DNA of 43,240 nt, taken from the NCBI RefSeq assembly GCF_030540835.1, contig NZ_JAUOEK010000179.1:1-43240 (forward strand), written 5' to 3'. This document shows, one piece after another, positions 8,909 through 18,072 of the stretch. Every line of letters starts with the position of its first letter. Position 1 is the stretch's first letter. This DNA is from Flavivirga aquimarina (GTDB lineage Bacteria; Bacteroidota; Bacteroidia; Flavobacteriales; Flavobacteriaceae). A program made the translations under genes and the position numbers. The notes under the pieces are model-generated. The model was given only the letters and a program-made list of their open reading frames with translations, made no database searches and was not told where the DNA came from.

Positions 8909-9646
8909 ATGCAAAAATTGTTGTCATATCCATTAACTTTTATTTATTCCCTTTGTTTTTTAATAACAATACTCATATTTCACCCTATCCAATGGGTTAG
9001 TTTTAACGTTTTTGGTTATAAAGGGCATAAAAAAAGTGTCGATTTAATGAACATGTGTTTAATGCGATGCCTCCATATTTTAGGTACTCGATTCACATTT
9101 AGTAATGTTCATCATATTGAAACCAACCAACCACTTATTGTCGTTTGCAATCATCAAAGCATGTACGACATCTCTCCTTTGTCTGTTTTTTTAAGAAAAT
9201 ACCATCCAAAATTTATTAGCAAAATAGAATTAGGTAAAGGTATTCCTAGTGTATCATATAATTTACGTCACGGTGGATCTGCCTTAATAGATAGGAAAAA
9301 TCCACGACAATCTTTACCTGCTATCATGAAATTTGGTGAATACATTGAAAAAAACAAACGAGCTGCAGTTATTTTTCCAGAAGGAACAAGAAGCAAGGAC
9401 GGTAATCCTAAATCCTTTCAAACAAAAGGGTTAGAGATTCTATTTAAAAAAATACCTTCGGCTTTAGTTGTTCCTATTTCTATAAATAACTCATGGAAAA
9501 CAGTTCGTTATGGAAAATTTCCTATGGGTTTAGGAACTCATATAACTTTTACCGTACATAAGCCTATAAAAGTTAGTACCTTTGCCAACAAGCAAGAGCT
9601 TATAAATAATATTGAAACTACAATTAAAGCACATATTCACCCATAA
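8909..9646 (+). CDS. 1-acyl-sn-glycerol-3-phosphate acyltransferase (PlsC-like)
   Basis: About 245 residues. The acyltransferase motifs are present: NHQSMYD (NHx4D, catalytic His) and FPEGTRSKDG (substrate binding), preceded by a hydrophobic N-terminal membrane segment. The family acylates lysophosphatidic acid in phospholipid synthesis. A TTG codon at 8903 is in frame, but ATG 8909 is the simpler start. A TATTTTTG motif at 8898-8905 could be a -7 element giving a very short leader. The acyl-ACP desaturase gene follows after 9 bp, so the pair probably forms a lipid unit. A second acyltransferase lies at 29187-29939. Confidence 0.9.
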   Translation: MQKLLSYPLTFIYSLCFLITILIFHPIQWVSFNVFGYKGHKKSVDLMNMCLMRCLHILGTRFTFSNVHHIETNQPLIVVCNHQSMYDISPLSVFLRKYHPKFISKIELGKGIPSVSYNLRHGGSALIDRKNPRQSLPAIMKFGEYIEKNKRAAVIFPEGTRSKDGNPKSFQTKGLEILFKKIPSALVVPISINNSWKTVRYGKFPMGLGTHITFTVHKPIKVSTFANKQELINNIETTIKAHIHP

Positions 9647-9655
9647 AAAATATAG

Positions 9656-10648
9656 ATGTCGTTAAAGAATGTTAGATTAGAAGTGATGAAGTTTTTGGAA
9701 AAAGACGTCGAATCCTTAATAGAAAAATACTTAATACCTATAGAAAAAATTTGGCAACCAACCGATTTTTTACCAAACTCTGAAGGTGATACTTTTTTTG
9801 AAGAAGTACGTGAAATAAGAGAACTTTCTAAAGAACTGCCTTATGATTTTTGGGTGGTTTTAGTTGGAGATATGATTACTGAGGAAGCATTACCCACATA
9901 CGAATCGTGGTTAATGGATGTAGAAGGTGTTAATCAGGTCGATGGAGAAAATCCATGGGCAAAATGGGTACGCCATTGGACAGCTGAAGAAAACCGTCAT
10001 GGCGATGTACTTAACAAATACTTGTACCTTTCCGGACGTGTAAACATGCGTGAAATTGAGAAAACCACACAATATCTTATTGCAGATGGTTTTGATATTG
10101 GAACCGACAGAGACCCTTACAAAAACTTTGTTTATACTAGTTTTCAAGAGTTGGCAACCTATATTTCTCACAACAGAGTTGCTAAAATTGCTAAAAAGTG
10201 TGGCAATAAACAATTAGGAAAAATGTGCCAGATTATTTCTGGTGATGAAATGAGGCATCATCATGCATACTCAGAGTTTGTAGAGCGTATTTTTAAAGTA
10301 GATCCCAGTCAAATGATGATGGCATTTTATTATATGATGAAACAAAAAATAACCATGCCCGCACACTTTTTAAGAGAATCTGGAAACAAAATAAGTACAG
10401 CGTTCGAAGAGTTCTCTAACACAGCACAACGTATAGGTGTTTATACATCAACAGATTATGTAGATATTTTACAAAAACTAATAACACGTTGGGAAATAGA
10501 TAAGGTTACAAATCTAACCGATGAAGCCGAAAAAGCCAGAGAATATTTAATGAACCTCCCTGCAAGAATGCATCGTTTATCTGAACGTATTAAAATTCCA
10601 GAAAATTCATTTCAATTCAAATGGGTAGAACCAGCTATTGTGAAGTAA
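9656..10648 (+). CDS. Acyl-ACP desaturase (ferritin-like di-iron)
   Basis: 330 residues. Two di-iron motifs are visible: EENRHG in WTAEENRHGDVLNKYL and DEMRHH in SGDEMRHHHAYSEF, which together with the upstream Glu in GDMITEEALPTYE give the ligand set of soluble stearoyl-ACP desaturases. The enzyme inserts a double bond in acyl-ACP using O2 and reduced ferredoxin. It is 9 bp downstream of the PlsC-like gene and probably cotranscribed, fitting control of membrane fluidity. Soluble; no transmembrane segments. Bond position cannot be read from the sequence. Confidence 0.93.
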   Translation: MSLKNVRLEVMKFLEKDVESLIEKYLIPIEKIWQPTDFLPNSEGDTFFEEVREIRELSKELPYDFWVVLVGDMITEEALPTYESWLMDVEGVNQVDGENPWAKWVRHWTAEENRHGDVLNKYLYLSGRVNMREIEKTTQYLIADGFDIGTDRDPYKNFVYTSFQELATYISHNRVAKIAKKCGNKQLGKMCQIISGDEMRHHHAYSEFVERIFKVDPSQMMMAFYYMMKQKITMPAHFLRESGNKISTAFEEFSNTAQRIGVYTSTDYVDILQKLITRWEIDKVTNLTDEAEKAREYLMNLPARMHRLSERIKIPENSFQFKWVEPAIVK

Positions 10649-10664
10649 ATTTATGATTTTATAA

Positions 10665-11591
10665 ATGGCGATTTCAGATAATTTTTTAGATAAAAATTAT
10701 ATTCGTCGAATTAATCTCGCTTTAAATTTTATTGATGATAATCTAGACTCTGAATTATTATCGCTAGAAACTGTTTCAAAAATAGCACTTTATTCGCCAT
10801 TTCATTTTCACAGGCTTTTTAAAGCCATAATAGGAGAAACCCTTAATGCATATATATCTAGAAGGCGTATTGAAAAAGCAGCTTCTGTATTAATGCATAA
10901 AAAGGATGTTAATATAACCGAAATTTCCCTTTCGTTTGGGTTTAACAGCAATTCTTCTTTTACCAGAACCTTTAAAAAATTTTACGGGGTAAGCCCTTCT
11001 GAATTTAGAAAACAAAGTTCAGGTAGGTTTAGCAAGATAAGTCAAGAGGAAAGCAAGAATGGGCAAGAAAACTTGATTTTCGAAAAATATATTTGCAACA
11101 TTAATAATCATTTAAACTGGATAAAAATGAATGCAGATATTGAAATTAAAGACATCCCCGAATTACACTTTGCTTGTATAACACACATAGGTGTTGACGG
11201 TATTGAGCAGGTTTTCGATAGATTAATAAAATGGGCGATTCCTAAAGGATTCATGCAAAACTCTGAAGCTAAATTGGCTAGAATTTTTCATGATAGCTTT
11301 AAAATTACGGCACCAAATAAAGTACGCATGAGTGTTTCATTAATTACAAAAAGTGATTTTGTAAATGAAGGTGAAATACATAAGATATCTATTAGCAGAG
11401 GCACATGTATTGTTGGTCGTTTTGAAATATTACCTAAAGATTTTGAACAAGCCTGGACTAGCCTTTTTGTTTGGATGCATGATAATGGTTATAAAAAATC
11501 GGATAAAAATCCGTTTGAAATATATCACAATGATTTTCGTGAACACCCTGAAAATAAATTTATAGTAGATTTACATATCCCTATTGAATAA
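10665..11591 (+). CDS. AraC-family regulator with C-terminal GyrI-like domain
   Basis: 308 residues. The AraC helix-turn-helix pair is N-terminal (about 10-110: VSKIALYSPFHFHRLFKA, and FGFNSNSSFTRTFKKFYGVS, then PSEFRK). From about 155 a GyrI-like small-molecule binding domain follows (ELHFACITHIGVDGIEQVFDRL ... RGTCIVGRFEIL). This is the SbmC/Rob-type layout in reverse of cupin-AraC proteins. It starts 16 bp after the desaturase gene and may be cotranscribed. Ligand and targets unknown. Confidence 0.9.
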   Translation: MAISDNFLDKNYIRRINLALNFIDDNLDSELLSLETVSKIALYSPFHFHRLFKAIIGETLNAYISRRRIEKAASVLMHKKDVNITEISLSFGFNSNSSFTRTFKKFYGVSPSEFRKQSSGRFSKISQEESKNGQENLIFEKYICNINNHLNWIKMNADIEIKDIPELHFACITHIGVDGIEQVFDRLIKWAIPKGFMQNSEAKLARIFHDSFKITAPNKVRMSVSLITKSDFVNEGEIHKISISRGTCIVGRFEILPKDFEQAWTSLFVWMHDNGYKKSDKNPFEIYHNDFREHPENKFIVDLHIPIE

Positions 11592-11624
11592 ATACCTTTT
11601 TGATTTGTAAATTAGAGCCCGTAT

Positions 11625-11756
11625 CTGAGTTCGATTTAAGACAAATTCATTTTAATAATATTGTCACCTTGAGCGGAGCCGAAAGGCTCAACTTGACATA
11701 TAAGTTTATTGTTTTGATTTTCAATTAGATATATTTATTATTAAATCGAAACTCAG
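11625..11756. repeat. Nested inverted-repeat element between araC-like and HD genes
   Basis: CTGAGTTCGATTTA at 11625-11638 pairs with TAAATCGAAACTCAG at 11742-11756 (one extra A). Inside lies a second hairpin, 11663-11697, with arms GTCACCTTGAGC and GCTCAACTTGAC around a short GGAGCCGAAAG core. No coding potential in the element. It fills most of the 174-bp gap between two plus-strand genes. Confidence 0.6.
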
Positions 11757-11765
11757 GTTAACTAT

Positions 11766-12428
11766 ATGTACATGGAAGAAATTATACAAAAAACCATATT
11801 CTTTGTAAAAGAACAGTTAAATAATGCTGAGGGTGGACACGATTGGTTCCATATAGAACGTGTCTATAAAAATGCACTTCTTATAGCTAAAACAGAGCAA
11901 GTTGATATGCTTGTTGTTGCTTTAGGTGCATTACTTCATGATATTGCCGACAGTAAATTTCATAATGGTGATGAAACCGTTGGATCCAGAATAGCTCGGG
12001 AGTTTTTATTTAAGCTAAATATAGATTCTACAATTATTGAGCATGTTATAAATATTATTGAGAATATCTCCTTTAAATCTAGTCTATCGACAGACAGGGG
12101 TGTTACATTTAAATCTTCGGAATTAAATGTTGTACAAGATGCAGATCGATTAGATGCAATTGGAGCTATTGGTATTGCACGTTGCTTCAATTACGGTGGT
12201 TTTAAAAACCGACAACTTTATAATCCTGATATAAAGCCTAATCTGAATATGAGCAAAGCCGAATACAAAGCTTCAAATGCACCAACCATCAATCATTTTT
12301 ACGAAAAGCTACTACTCTTAAAAGATAAAATGAATACCAAAACCGGAAGGCGAATCGCCACAAACAGACACGCCTTTATGGAGTTGTATCTTAAACAATT
12401 TTATAATGAATGGAATGGAAAAGAATAG
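11766..12428 (+). CDS. HD-domain phosphohydrolase (YedJ-like)
   Basis: 220 residues with the HD metal-binding set: H in GGHDWFHIERV, the HD pair in LLHDIAD and the late Asp in VVQDADRLDAIGAIG. This is the pattern of the small YedJ-type metal-dependent phosphohydrolases; the physiological substrate is not known. A second in-frame ATG at 11772 could be the start. It ends 2 bp before the convergent AraC gene, with no visible terminator between them. Confidence 0.88.
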   Translation: MYMEEIIQKTIFFVKEQLNNAEGGHDWFHIERVYKNALLIAKTEQVDMLVVALGALLHDIADSKFHNGDETVGSRIAREFLFKLNIDSTIIEHVINIIENISFKSSLSTDRGVTFKSSELNVVQDADRLDAIGAIGIARCFNYGGFKNRQLYNPDIKPNLNMSKAEYKASNAPTINHFYEKLLLLKDKMNTKTGRRIATNRHAFMELYLKQFYNEWNGKE

Positions 12429-12430
12429 CT

Positions 12431-13303
12431 TTATTGTATAATCAGTTTTATTTCCTTTCTATATTGTGAGGCACTTTTGTTGGTTATCTCATGAAACTGC
12501 TTATTAAAGTGCGAAAAATTATTAAACCCACATTCAAAACAAATATCAGCAATACTCATTTGACTTTCATTTAATAGTTTCGTTGCATGCACCACTCTAT
12601 ATTCGTTAACCAATTTAGTAAATGTTTTACCTGTAACACGTTTAAAGTATCTACAAAATGCAGGAACGGTCATACTTACCTTATCGGCTATTTCATCTAA
12701 ACTAATATGATTTTGAAAATTTCTATTAATATGCTTATAAATAATATCAATTTTTGCACTGTCTTGCGGTTCTGTTTCAAAAGCAAAACCATCTGCATTT
12801 AAAATCACATAATCATCCGTTTTAGCTAAATGGTTTAATATTTCCAAAAATTTTAAAACCCTGTCAAACCCTTCATAATCTAAAAGCTTATCAATCTTTG
12901 GTCCAACAATTTTTTTCGTTTCTACATTGAATCGAATGCCTTTTTTCGCCCTGTCAAATAATGAAGCTATTAATACCGTCTCTGGAATATTAACAAAATC
13001 ATCTCCTAAAAAGTTAGAAGCAAACTGAACGGTTGTTTCTGTTCCATTAGCAGTTAATCGGTCTGTAAAACCATTATGCGGTAAATTAGATCCTATTAAT
13101 ATAAGCTGACTATTATTAAAATAAGATAAATGAGTTCCTATATGCGTTTTTCCTTGTCCTTTATTTACATAAACAAGTTCTAGTTCTGGATGAAAATGCC
13201 AAAATGCATTATACTTATCAACCTTGACCATATGTTGTTTAACTAATATAGAGCTACCAAAACTGGGGCTAAGTTTCTCTAAAGTAGGCTTTTTGTTAAT
13301 CAT
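12431..13303 (-). CDS. AraC-family regulator with N-terminal cupin
   Basis: 290 residues: an N-terminal cupin sensor (WHFHPELELVYVNKGQGKTHIG ... GSNLPHNGF) and a C-terminal double helix-turn-helix (SLDEIADKVSMTVPAFCRYF, then KRVTGKTFTKLVNEYRV; IADICFECGFNNFSHFNKQF). Such proteins usually bind a sugar or similar ligand and activate a neighbouring gene. It is divergent from the secreted-protein gene at 13508, and a perfect 14-bp inverted repeat lies between them, a candidate operator. Ligand unknown. Confidence 0.9.
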   Translation of the reverse strand: MINKKPTLEKLSPSFGSSILVKQHMVKVDKYNAFWHFHPELELVYVNKGQGKTHIGTHLSYFNNSQLILIGSNLPHNGFTDRLTANGTETTVQFASNFLGDDFVNIPETVLIASLFDRAKKGIRFNVETKKIVGPKIDKLLDYEGFDRVLKFLEILNHLAKTDDYVILNADGFAFETEPQDSAKIDIIYKHINRNFQNHISLDEIADKVSMTVPAFCRYFKRVTGKTFTKLVNEYRVVHATKLLNESQMSIADICFECGFNNFSHFNKQFHEITNKSASQYRKEIKLIIQ

Positions 13304-13370
13304 ATCATAGTAATTTAAGTAGCAAAATTACTATATATAAATTTGAAAACCTATATTCAATTATCATTAT

Positions 13371-13430
13371 TATATGCTATTTTAACTTTACATATATTTA
13401 ACATTGATTTAACAGGTAAAATAGCATATA
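13371..13430. promoter_or_regulatory. Candidate operator: 14-bp perfect inverted repeat
   Basis: TATATGCTATTTTA (13371-13384) and TAAAATAGCATATA (13417-13430) are exact reverse complements separated by 32 bp. They sit between the AraC gene start (13303) and the divergent gene start (13508). Position suggests regulator binding or looping; this is inference. Confidence 0.45.
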
Positions 13431-13471
13431 AATTGGCCAAATCTGATGTTTTACAACGCTCTATTCTAACA

Positions 13472-13479
13472 TACCTTTG
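13472..13479 (+). promoter_or_regulatory. Candidate -7 element of secreted-protein gene
   Basis: TACCTTTG matches TAnnTTTG exactly, 28 bp before ATG 13508. No TTG is at the ideal distance; a TTT lies 20 bp upstream. Confidence 0.4.
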
Positions 13480-13507
13480 TATTGTTAAATGATGTAAAAT
13501 CCAAATC

Positions 13508-14107
13508 ATGAAAAATTTAATTAAAAAAATCCGAAAAAGTCTATTAGTAGTAACAGTGTTTACTGCGGTAATAGGTAACGCTAGTGAAATTTCTTCTTTC
13601 GTAATTGAAAAAGATCTTAAAGGGAGTGCACTAACAATTGATAATGTAGAAGAAGGAGACTTATTATCTATTAAAAATTATAAAGGTATCATTATATATA
13701 AAGAGACTATTCAATCTTCTGGTACTTACGAAAAGGGGTTCGATTTAACTGAACTACCTGATGGTAACTATTTTTTTGAAATAGATAAAGATCTTGAAAT
13801 TAAAACGATTCCTTTTTCTGTAAAAGGCAGCAAAGTAGTTTTTAACAAAAACAATGAAGGCATTATTTTTAAGCCTTTTATTGAAGAAAGAAACAACTTG
13901 GTTTATGTATCAAAATTTGCCCCAAATCTTGAACCATTAGAAATAAGTATATACGGAAAGTATGACGATGGTACATTTGGGTTATTGCACTCAGAAAAAG
14001 TTGAGGGAGATTTAACTATACAAAAATTATATAAACTTGAAAAAGGAATTTTTAAAATTATCCTAAATTCAAATAACAAAGTATATACGAAATTCATTAA
14101 TCATTAA
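13508..14107 (+). CDS. Secreted protein of unknown function
   Basis: 199 residues. A basic, hydrophobic leader (MKNLIKKIRKSLLVVTVFTA, cleavage probably after VIGNAS) predicts export. The mature part is beta-rich, with Ig-like character: SALTIDNVEEGDLLSIKNYK and GTYEKGFDLTELPDGNYFFE, a pattern seen in secreted flavobacterial proteins and T9SS-type C-terminal beta domains. No catalytic motif is seen. It is divergent from an AraC regulator and may be under its control. Function not recognised. Confidence 0.8.
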   Translation: MKNLIKKIRKSLLVVTVFTAVIGNASEISSFVIEKDLKGSALTIDNVEEGDLLSIKNYKGIIIYKETIQSSGTYEKGFDLTELPDGNYFFEIDKDLEIKTIPFSVKGSKVVFNKNNEGIIFKPFIEERNNLVYVSKFAPNLEPLEISIYGKYDDGTFGLLHSEKVEGDLTIQKLYKLEKGIFKIILNSNNKVYTKFINH

Positions 14108-14138
14108 TTAGTTTAATGTCTTATTTAGTTTAGTTTGT

Positions 14139-14167
14139 AAAAGTGGGCGTGGTTGCCCACTTTTTTT
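14139..14167. terminator. Bidirectional terminator
   Basis: Stem AAGTGGGC / GCCCACTT (14141-14148, 14155-14162) with a six-base loop and T run; A bases on the other side let it serve both convergent genes (13508-14107 plus and 14170-15243 minus). Confidence 0.85.
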
Positions 14168-14169
14168 AT

Positions 14170-15243
14170 TTAAAAAAGTCTTAGTTGCCCTTCTTTATAC
14201 TGGTCATGCAAATCTAAATTAAGTTTTGGCATTACTTTTTTATTAAAATATTTTAGCCTTGCTAGTTTTACAAGCTTATTAATTTGCTCTGCAATTTTAC
14301 CTTCACCTCTCATTCTAGTGCCATATCGAGAATCATTTAAATGACCGCCATGACAACTTTCTATTTGGTGCAATACTTTTTCGGCACGATCTGGCATGGT
14401 TTTATAAATCCAGTCCTTAAAAATATCTCCAATAGCTCCATTAAGCCTCACTATGGTATGTGCTATAGACATAGCGCCATGCTCTGATGCCGCTTTAGCT
14501 AAAGGCAGTATTTCATGACTATTTATAGCAGGAATAATAGGTGCCAACATTACATTTACCGGAATACCGTTTTCGCTTAAAATTTTAACGGTTTCCAGCC
14601 TTTTTTTAATGGTAGCTGTTCGAGGCTCTAAAATACGCCTCGTATGTTCCGATAATGAGGTAATTGACATATTTACTCCTATTAAATTATCTTTCGCTAA
14701 AGCCTTTAAAAGATCTAAATCTCTAAGAATTAATGCATTTTTGGTAATAATAGCTACAGGGTGCCTGTATTTTAAAAATATATCTAAACATTGTCTTGTA
14801 ATTTCAAATTGCTTTTCGGCAGGTTGGTAACAATCGGTGTTTCCCGACATAACGATAGGATGTGCTTTCCAGCTTTTCTTTTTTAGAAGTGTTTCTAATA
14901 ATTTGGGGGCATCTTTTTTTACCATAATACGCCGTTCAAAATCTAAGCCAGCACTATAGCCCCAATACTCATGTGTATTTCGAGCATAACAGTAAATACA
15001 ACCATGCTCACAGCCCTGATATGCATTCATAGAGTACGTCATACCAATATCCGGACTCTCCACTTTATTTACTATAGTCTTAGGAAAAACAGGCAGATAT
15101 AATGTTTTATTTTTATCGCTTTCTTCTCCTTCTTTCCGGCAAAATTCTAGAAAATCATCGCGCATTTCGTGACTTAATTCAAAGAAACGGTTAGGGACAT
15201 TAAGCTGCGCACCACGTCCTTTTATGGCAGTTTTTGTGTTCAT
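14170..15243 (-). CDS. PA0069-family radical SAM protein
   Basis: 357 residues. The radical SAM cluster motif CxxxCxxC is in GCEHGCIYCYARNTHEYWG. The N-terminus (IKGRGAQLNVPNRFF) and the segment PIVMSGNTDCYQPAEKQFEI are typical of the PA0069/Rv2578c group, related to spore photoproduct lyase-like enzymes. Residues after it form a TIM-barrel (NVMLAPIIPAINSHEILPLA). Its reaction is not established. Monocistronic, convergent with the secreted protein gene. The 259-bp gap upstream (15244-15502) shows no supported gene. Confidence 0.9.
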   Translation of the reverse strand: MNTKTAIKGRGAQLNVPNRFFELSHEMRDDFLEFCRKEGEESDKNKTLYLPVFPKTIVNKVESPDIGMTYSMNAYQGCEHGCIYCYARNTHEYWGYSAGLDFERRIMVKKDAPKLLETLLKKKSWKAHPIVMSGNTDCYQPAEKQFEITRQCLDIFLKYRHPVAIITKNALILRDLDLLKALAKDNLIGVNMSITSLSEHTRRILEPRTATIKKRLETVKILSENGIPVNVMLAPIIPAINSHEILPLAKAASEHGAMSIAHTIVRLNGAIGDIFKDWIYKTMPDRAEKVLHQIESCHGGHLNDSRYGTRMRGEGKIAEQINKLVKLARLKYFNKKVMPKLNLDLHDQYKEGQLRLF

Positions 15244-15502
15244 TATAGTAAAAATAAAGGTTGAATGCTTTTTGAGAAGCTCTTTAAAATTACTTATAAT
15301 TTATATTGAAAAATGTTAAAATGAAAAAGGGTTATTAACAAACTTGATATATTAAGATTTGATTATTAAAAAGTAGTTAATTTCCTTAGACTTTTAAAAA
15401 TATTATAATGAATTTTACAAACATCACGATTGCCCAATTGAATGAAAAATTTCAGACTGATTTTATGTTTGAAAGTAAACTCAAATCGAAAAATGTTTTC
15501 TA

Positions 15503-17836
15503 TTAAAACCCGCTTAAATCTTCGGGTATATCGTCATTTGGATCATCATCGATAACCTCGTTTGAAACTTTAGAGCAGTCTACATTTATAGACAGGTTTT
15601 TTGGTTCTTCAAAAGCTTCTGTAGAAATATTTAATGTCTTATCCGCATAACAACTTTTCATATATAGCCCCCAGATAGGTAATGCCATAGAAGCGCCTTG
15701 TCCGTAAGTTATCGATTTAAAATGTGCTGCTCTATCTTCTGCACCAACCCAAACACCTGTAACTAAATTAGGTACCATACCCATAAACCAACCATCACTT
15801 TGGTTTTGGGTCGTTCCTGTTTTTCCTGCTATAGGGTTTTTAAATCCATAAGGATAACCTGTTATTATTTCTTTATATTCTGGTCTGCTGGCTGCATGGG
15901 TATGTCTTAATCTTGTTCCTGAACCACCTTGAGTAACACCTTCCATCAGCTTTACTGATACATAGGCTGTTTCTTCACTTAAAGCATCTCGTGTTACTGG
16001 CTTAAACTGATATAAAATAGTTCCGTTTTTATCTTCAATCGTAGTAACCATAACAGGTTTTGTATAGACACCTTTGTTTACAAATGCAGAATACGCGCCC
16101 ACCATTTCATAAACACTTATATCTGGAGTACCTAAGGCTATTGATGGTACTGCTAATATTTCTGAGTCTATTCCTAAGTTTTTTGCTAAATCTACAACAG
16201 GTTGCGGACCTACTTTATCAATTAATCTTGCCGTTATCGTATTTACAGAATTTGCTAAAGCATTCTTTAAAGTTCTAGTTCCTCCATAATCATTATCTCC
16301 TCCAGAGTTTTTAGGGCACCATTCTTCTGGATTACCATGTTTATCTTTTTCTATACAAAACGGTGTATCTGGAAATTCATCACAAGGCGAATAATGTAAT
16401 TGATCTATAGCTGCTGTATAAACAAGAGGTTTAAATGTAGACCCTATTTGACGTTTTCCTTGTTTTACCATATCGTACTGAAAATGTCTGTAATTCATAC
16501 CACCTACCCAAGCTTTTACATGGCCTGTTAATGGATCCATAGACATCATACCTGTTCTTAAAAACGATTTATAGTATCGCATAGAATCTATGGGCTTCAT
16601 AATGGTATCCACCTCAGAAGGTTTACCTTTTTCCCATTTAAAAACAGTCATTTTTGTTGGCTTATCAAACGATGCTATAATCTCAGCATCAGACCTTCCT
16701 TCTTTCTTTAGTATTCTCCATCGTTCTCCTTGTCTCATAGAACGCTTCATTAAGGCTTCAATTTCTTTTCTATCTAGCTCTAAAAATGGGGCTGTAGGAT
16801 TCCTTTTAGGTGTGTTTTGATTAAAAAACTCAGCTTGCAATCTTGGCATATGTTGTTGCACTGCAGCCTCAGCATATCTTTGCATACGTGAATCTATAGT
16901 GGTATAAATTTTTAAACCATCATTGTATAAATTATATTTTGTACCATCTGGTTTCGGATTCTTTTTAATCCAATCTTTCATAAAACCATCTAAATACCCT
17001 CTAAAATAAGTCGCAATACCGTCACGATGTGATTGTGGTGTATATCGTAAATCTAACTCTGTTTTTTGAAGTGAATCTTTTATAGTTTCATTGATATAAT
17101 CGTAGTTTTCCAATTGATACAAAACAACATTCCGTCTGTTTCTCACTCCAACAGGATTCCTTCTTGGATTATATAATGATGAATTTTTAAACATCCCTAC
17201 CAACATGGCAGATTCTTTCATACTTAATTCACCTGGCTCTTTATTAAAATAGATCGCTGCTGCACTGCGAATACCATCTGCATTATTGCCAAAATCGTAA
17301 ATATTAAAATATTGAGCAATAATTTCTTCTTTGGTATATTGACGCTCTAAACGAATGGCTATAATCCATTCTTTTACTTTTTGAGTAATTCTTCCTAAAG
17401 TACTACGAGAAGCCGCCCCTGTAAATAATTGTTTTGCCAATTGTTGGGATATTGTACTTGCGCCCCCTCCAGAGCCTAGCATAACAATAGCTCGAAGTGT
17501 CCCTCTGGCATCTATTCCTGCATGGTCATGAAAACGTGCATCTTCTGTAGCAATTAAGGCATCTATTAAGTTTTGTGGCAACTCACCATAACCCACAGGT
17601 GTCCTATTATCATTTAAATAAAATTTACCTAAAGTTTTTGCATCTGAAGAAATAATTTCAGTTGCTAAATGTGTTTTGGGGTTTTCTAATACGGTGTGAT
17701 CTGGTAAATCTCCAAAAAAAGATGTGAGTAAAAATATAAGTATTACAAAAAGTACCCCTCCTGTAAATAACATCCAAAACCAACGAATGTATTTTGAAAA
17801 ATCTTGAGTTGTTGTTTCTTGCTTTTTTTTTGCCAT
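15503..17836 (-). CDS. Penicillin-binding protein 1A, tandem copy 2
   Basis: 777-residue class A PBP making and crosslinking murein at the inner membrane. One transmembrane helix (about 15-40). Glycosyltransferase GT51 motifs: TEDARFHDHAGIDARG, GGASTISQQLAKQLF, RQYTKEEIIAQYFN. Transpeptidase motifs: STFK in GSTFKPLVY, SVN in ANSVNTITAR and KTG in AGKTGTTQNQSDGWFMG, all intact. It is a close paralogue of the gene at 18073-20406, exactly equal in length. It lies last in the ricT-gldH-PBP-PBP row, with a fragment of gldH directly upstream, so it arose by local duplication. Confidence 0.95.
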   Translation of the reverse strand: MAKKKQETTTQDFSKYIRWFWMLFTGGVLFVILIFLLTSFFGDLPDHTVLENPKTHLATEIISSDAKTLGKFYLNDNRTPVGYGELPQNLIDALIATEDARFHDHAGIDARGTLRAIVMLGSGGGASTISQQLAKQLFTGAASRSTLGRITQKVKEWIIAIRLERQYTKEEIIAQYFNIYDFGNNADGIRSAAAIYFNKEPGELSMKESAMLVGMFKNSSLYNPRRNPVGVRNRRNVVLYQLENYDYINETIKDSLQKTELDLRYTPQSHRDGIATYFRGYLDGFMKDWIKKNPKPDGTKYNLYNDGLKIYTTIDSRMQRYAEAAVQQHMPRLQAEFFNQNTPKRNPTAPFLELDRKEIEALMKRSMRQGERWRILKKEGRSDAEIIASFDKPTKMTVFKWEKGKPSEVDTIMKPIDSMRYYKSFLRTGMMSMDPLTGHVKAWVGGMNYRHFQYDMVKQGKRQIGSTFKPLVYTAAIDQLHYSPCDEFPDTPFCIEKDKHGNPEEWCPKNSGGDNDYGGTRTLKNALANSVNTITARLIDKVGPQPVVDLAKNLGIDSEILAVPSIALGTPDISVYEMVGAYSAFVNKGVYTKPVMVTTIEDKNGTILYQFKPVTRDALSEETAYVSVKLMEGVTQGGSGTRLRHTHAASRPEYKEIITGYPYGFKNPIAGKTGTTQNQSDGWFMGMVPNLVTGVWVGAEDRAAHFKSITYGQGASMALPIWGLYMKSCYADKTLNISTEAFEEPKNLSINVDCSKVSNEVIDDDPNDDIPEDLSGF

Positions 17837-17885
17837 TTAACTTTATAATATTAAAATTTACTGGATATAATTCTATTTATTCGTT

Positions 17886-17970
17886 TTAAGGTTTCTCTAT
17901 TCTAAAACCAATACCTGTGATACCTTCTAGCCCTATAACACCATTAACCTTGCCATTTTCTTGTTTATTA
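17886..17970 (-). pseudogene. 3' fragment of gldH at duplication junction
   Basis: The last ~28 codons of gldH recur here: ENGKVNGVIGLEGITGIGF, then RIEKP and stop, against ENGKVNGVIELEGITDIGF, then RIEKP, in the intact gene. The upstream part of gldH is missing. It sits 49 bp before the start of the PBP copy at 15503-17836, as the intact gldH sits 68 bp before the other copy. Confidence 0.85.
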
Positions 17971-18072
17971 GCACCGTTCTGTAACAAGTGTTTTAAAAAC
18001 CTCAGCACCCCAAAACATAATATCTTACCTAATTTTGCTAAAATATATCTTTTTTTTCTTTGAACACATTTA

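Noticed and set aside
15408-15506. 32-codon plus-strand frame MNFTNITIAQLNEKFQTDF...
   Set aside because: Too short to judge, overlaps the stop of the PBP gene, no homology I recognise; could be a chance frame in AT-rich DNA.
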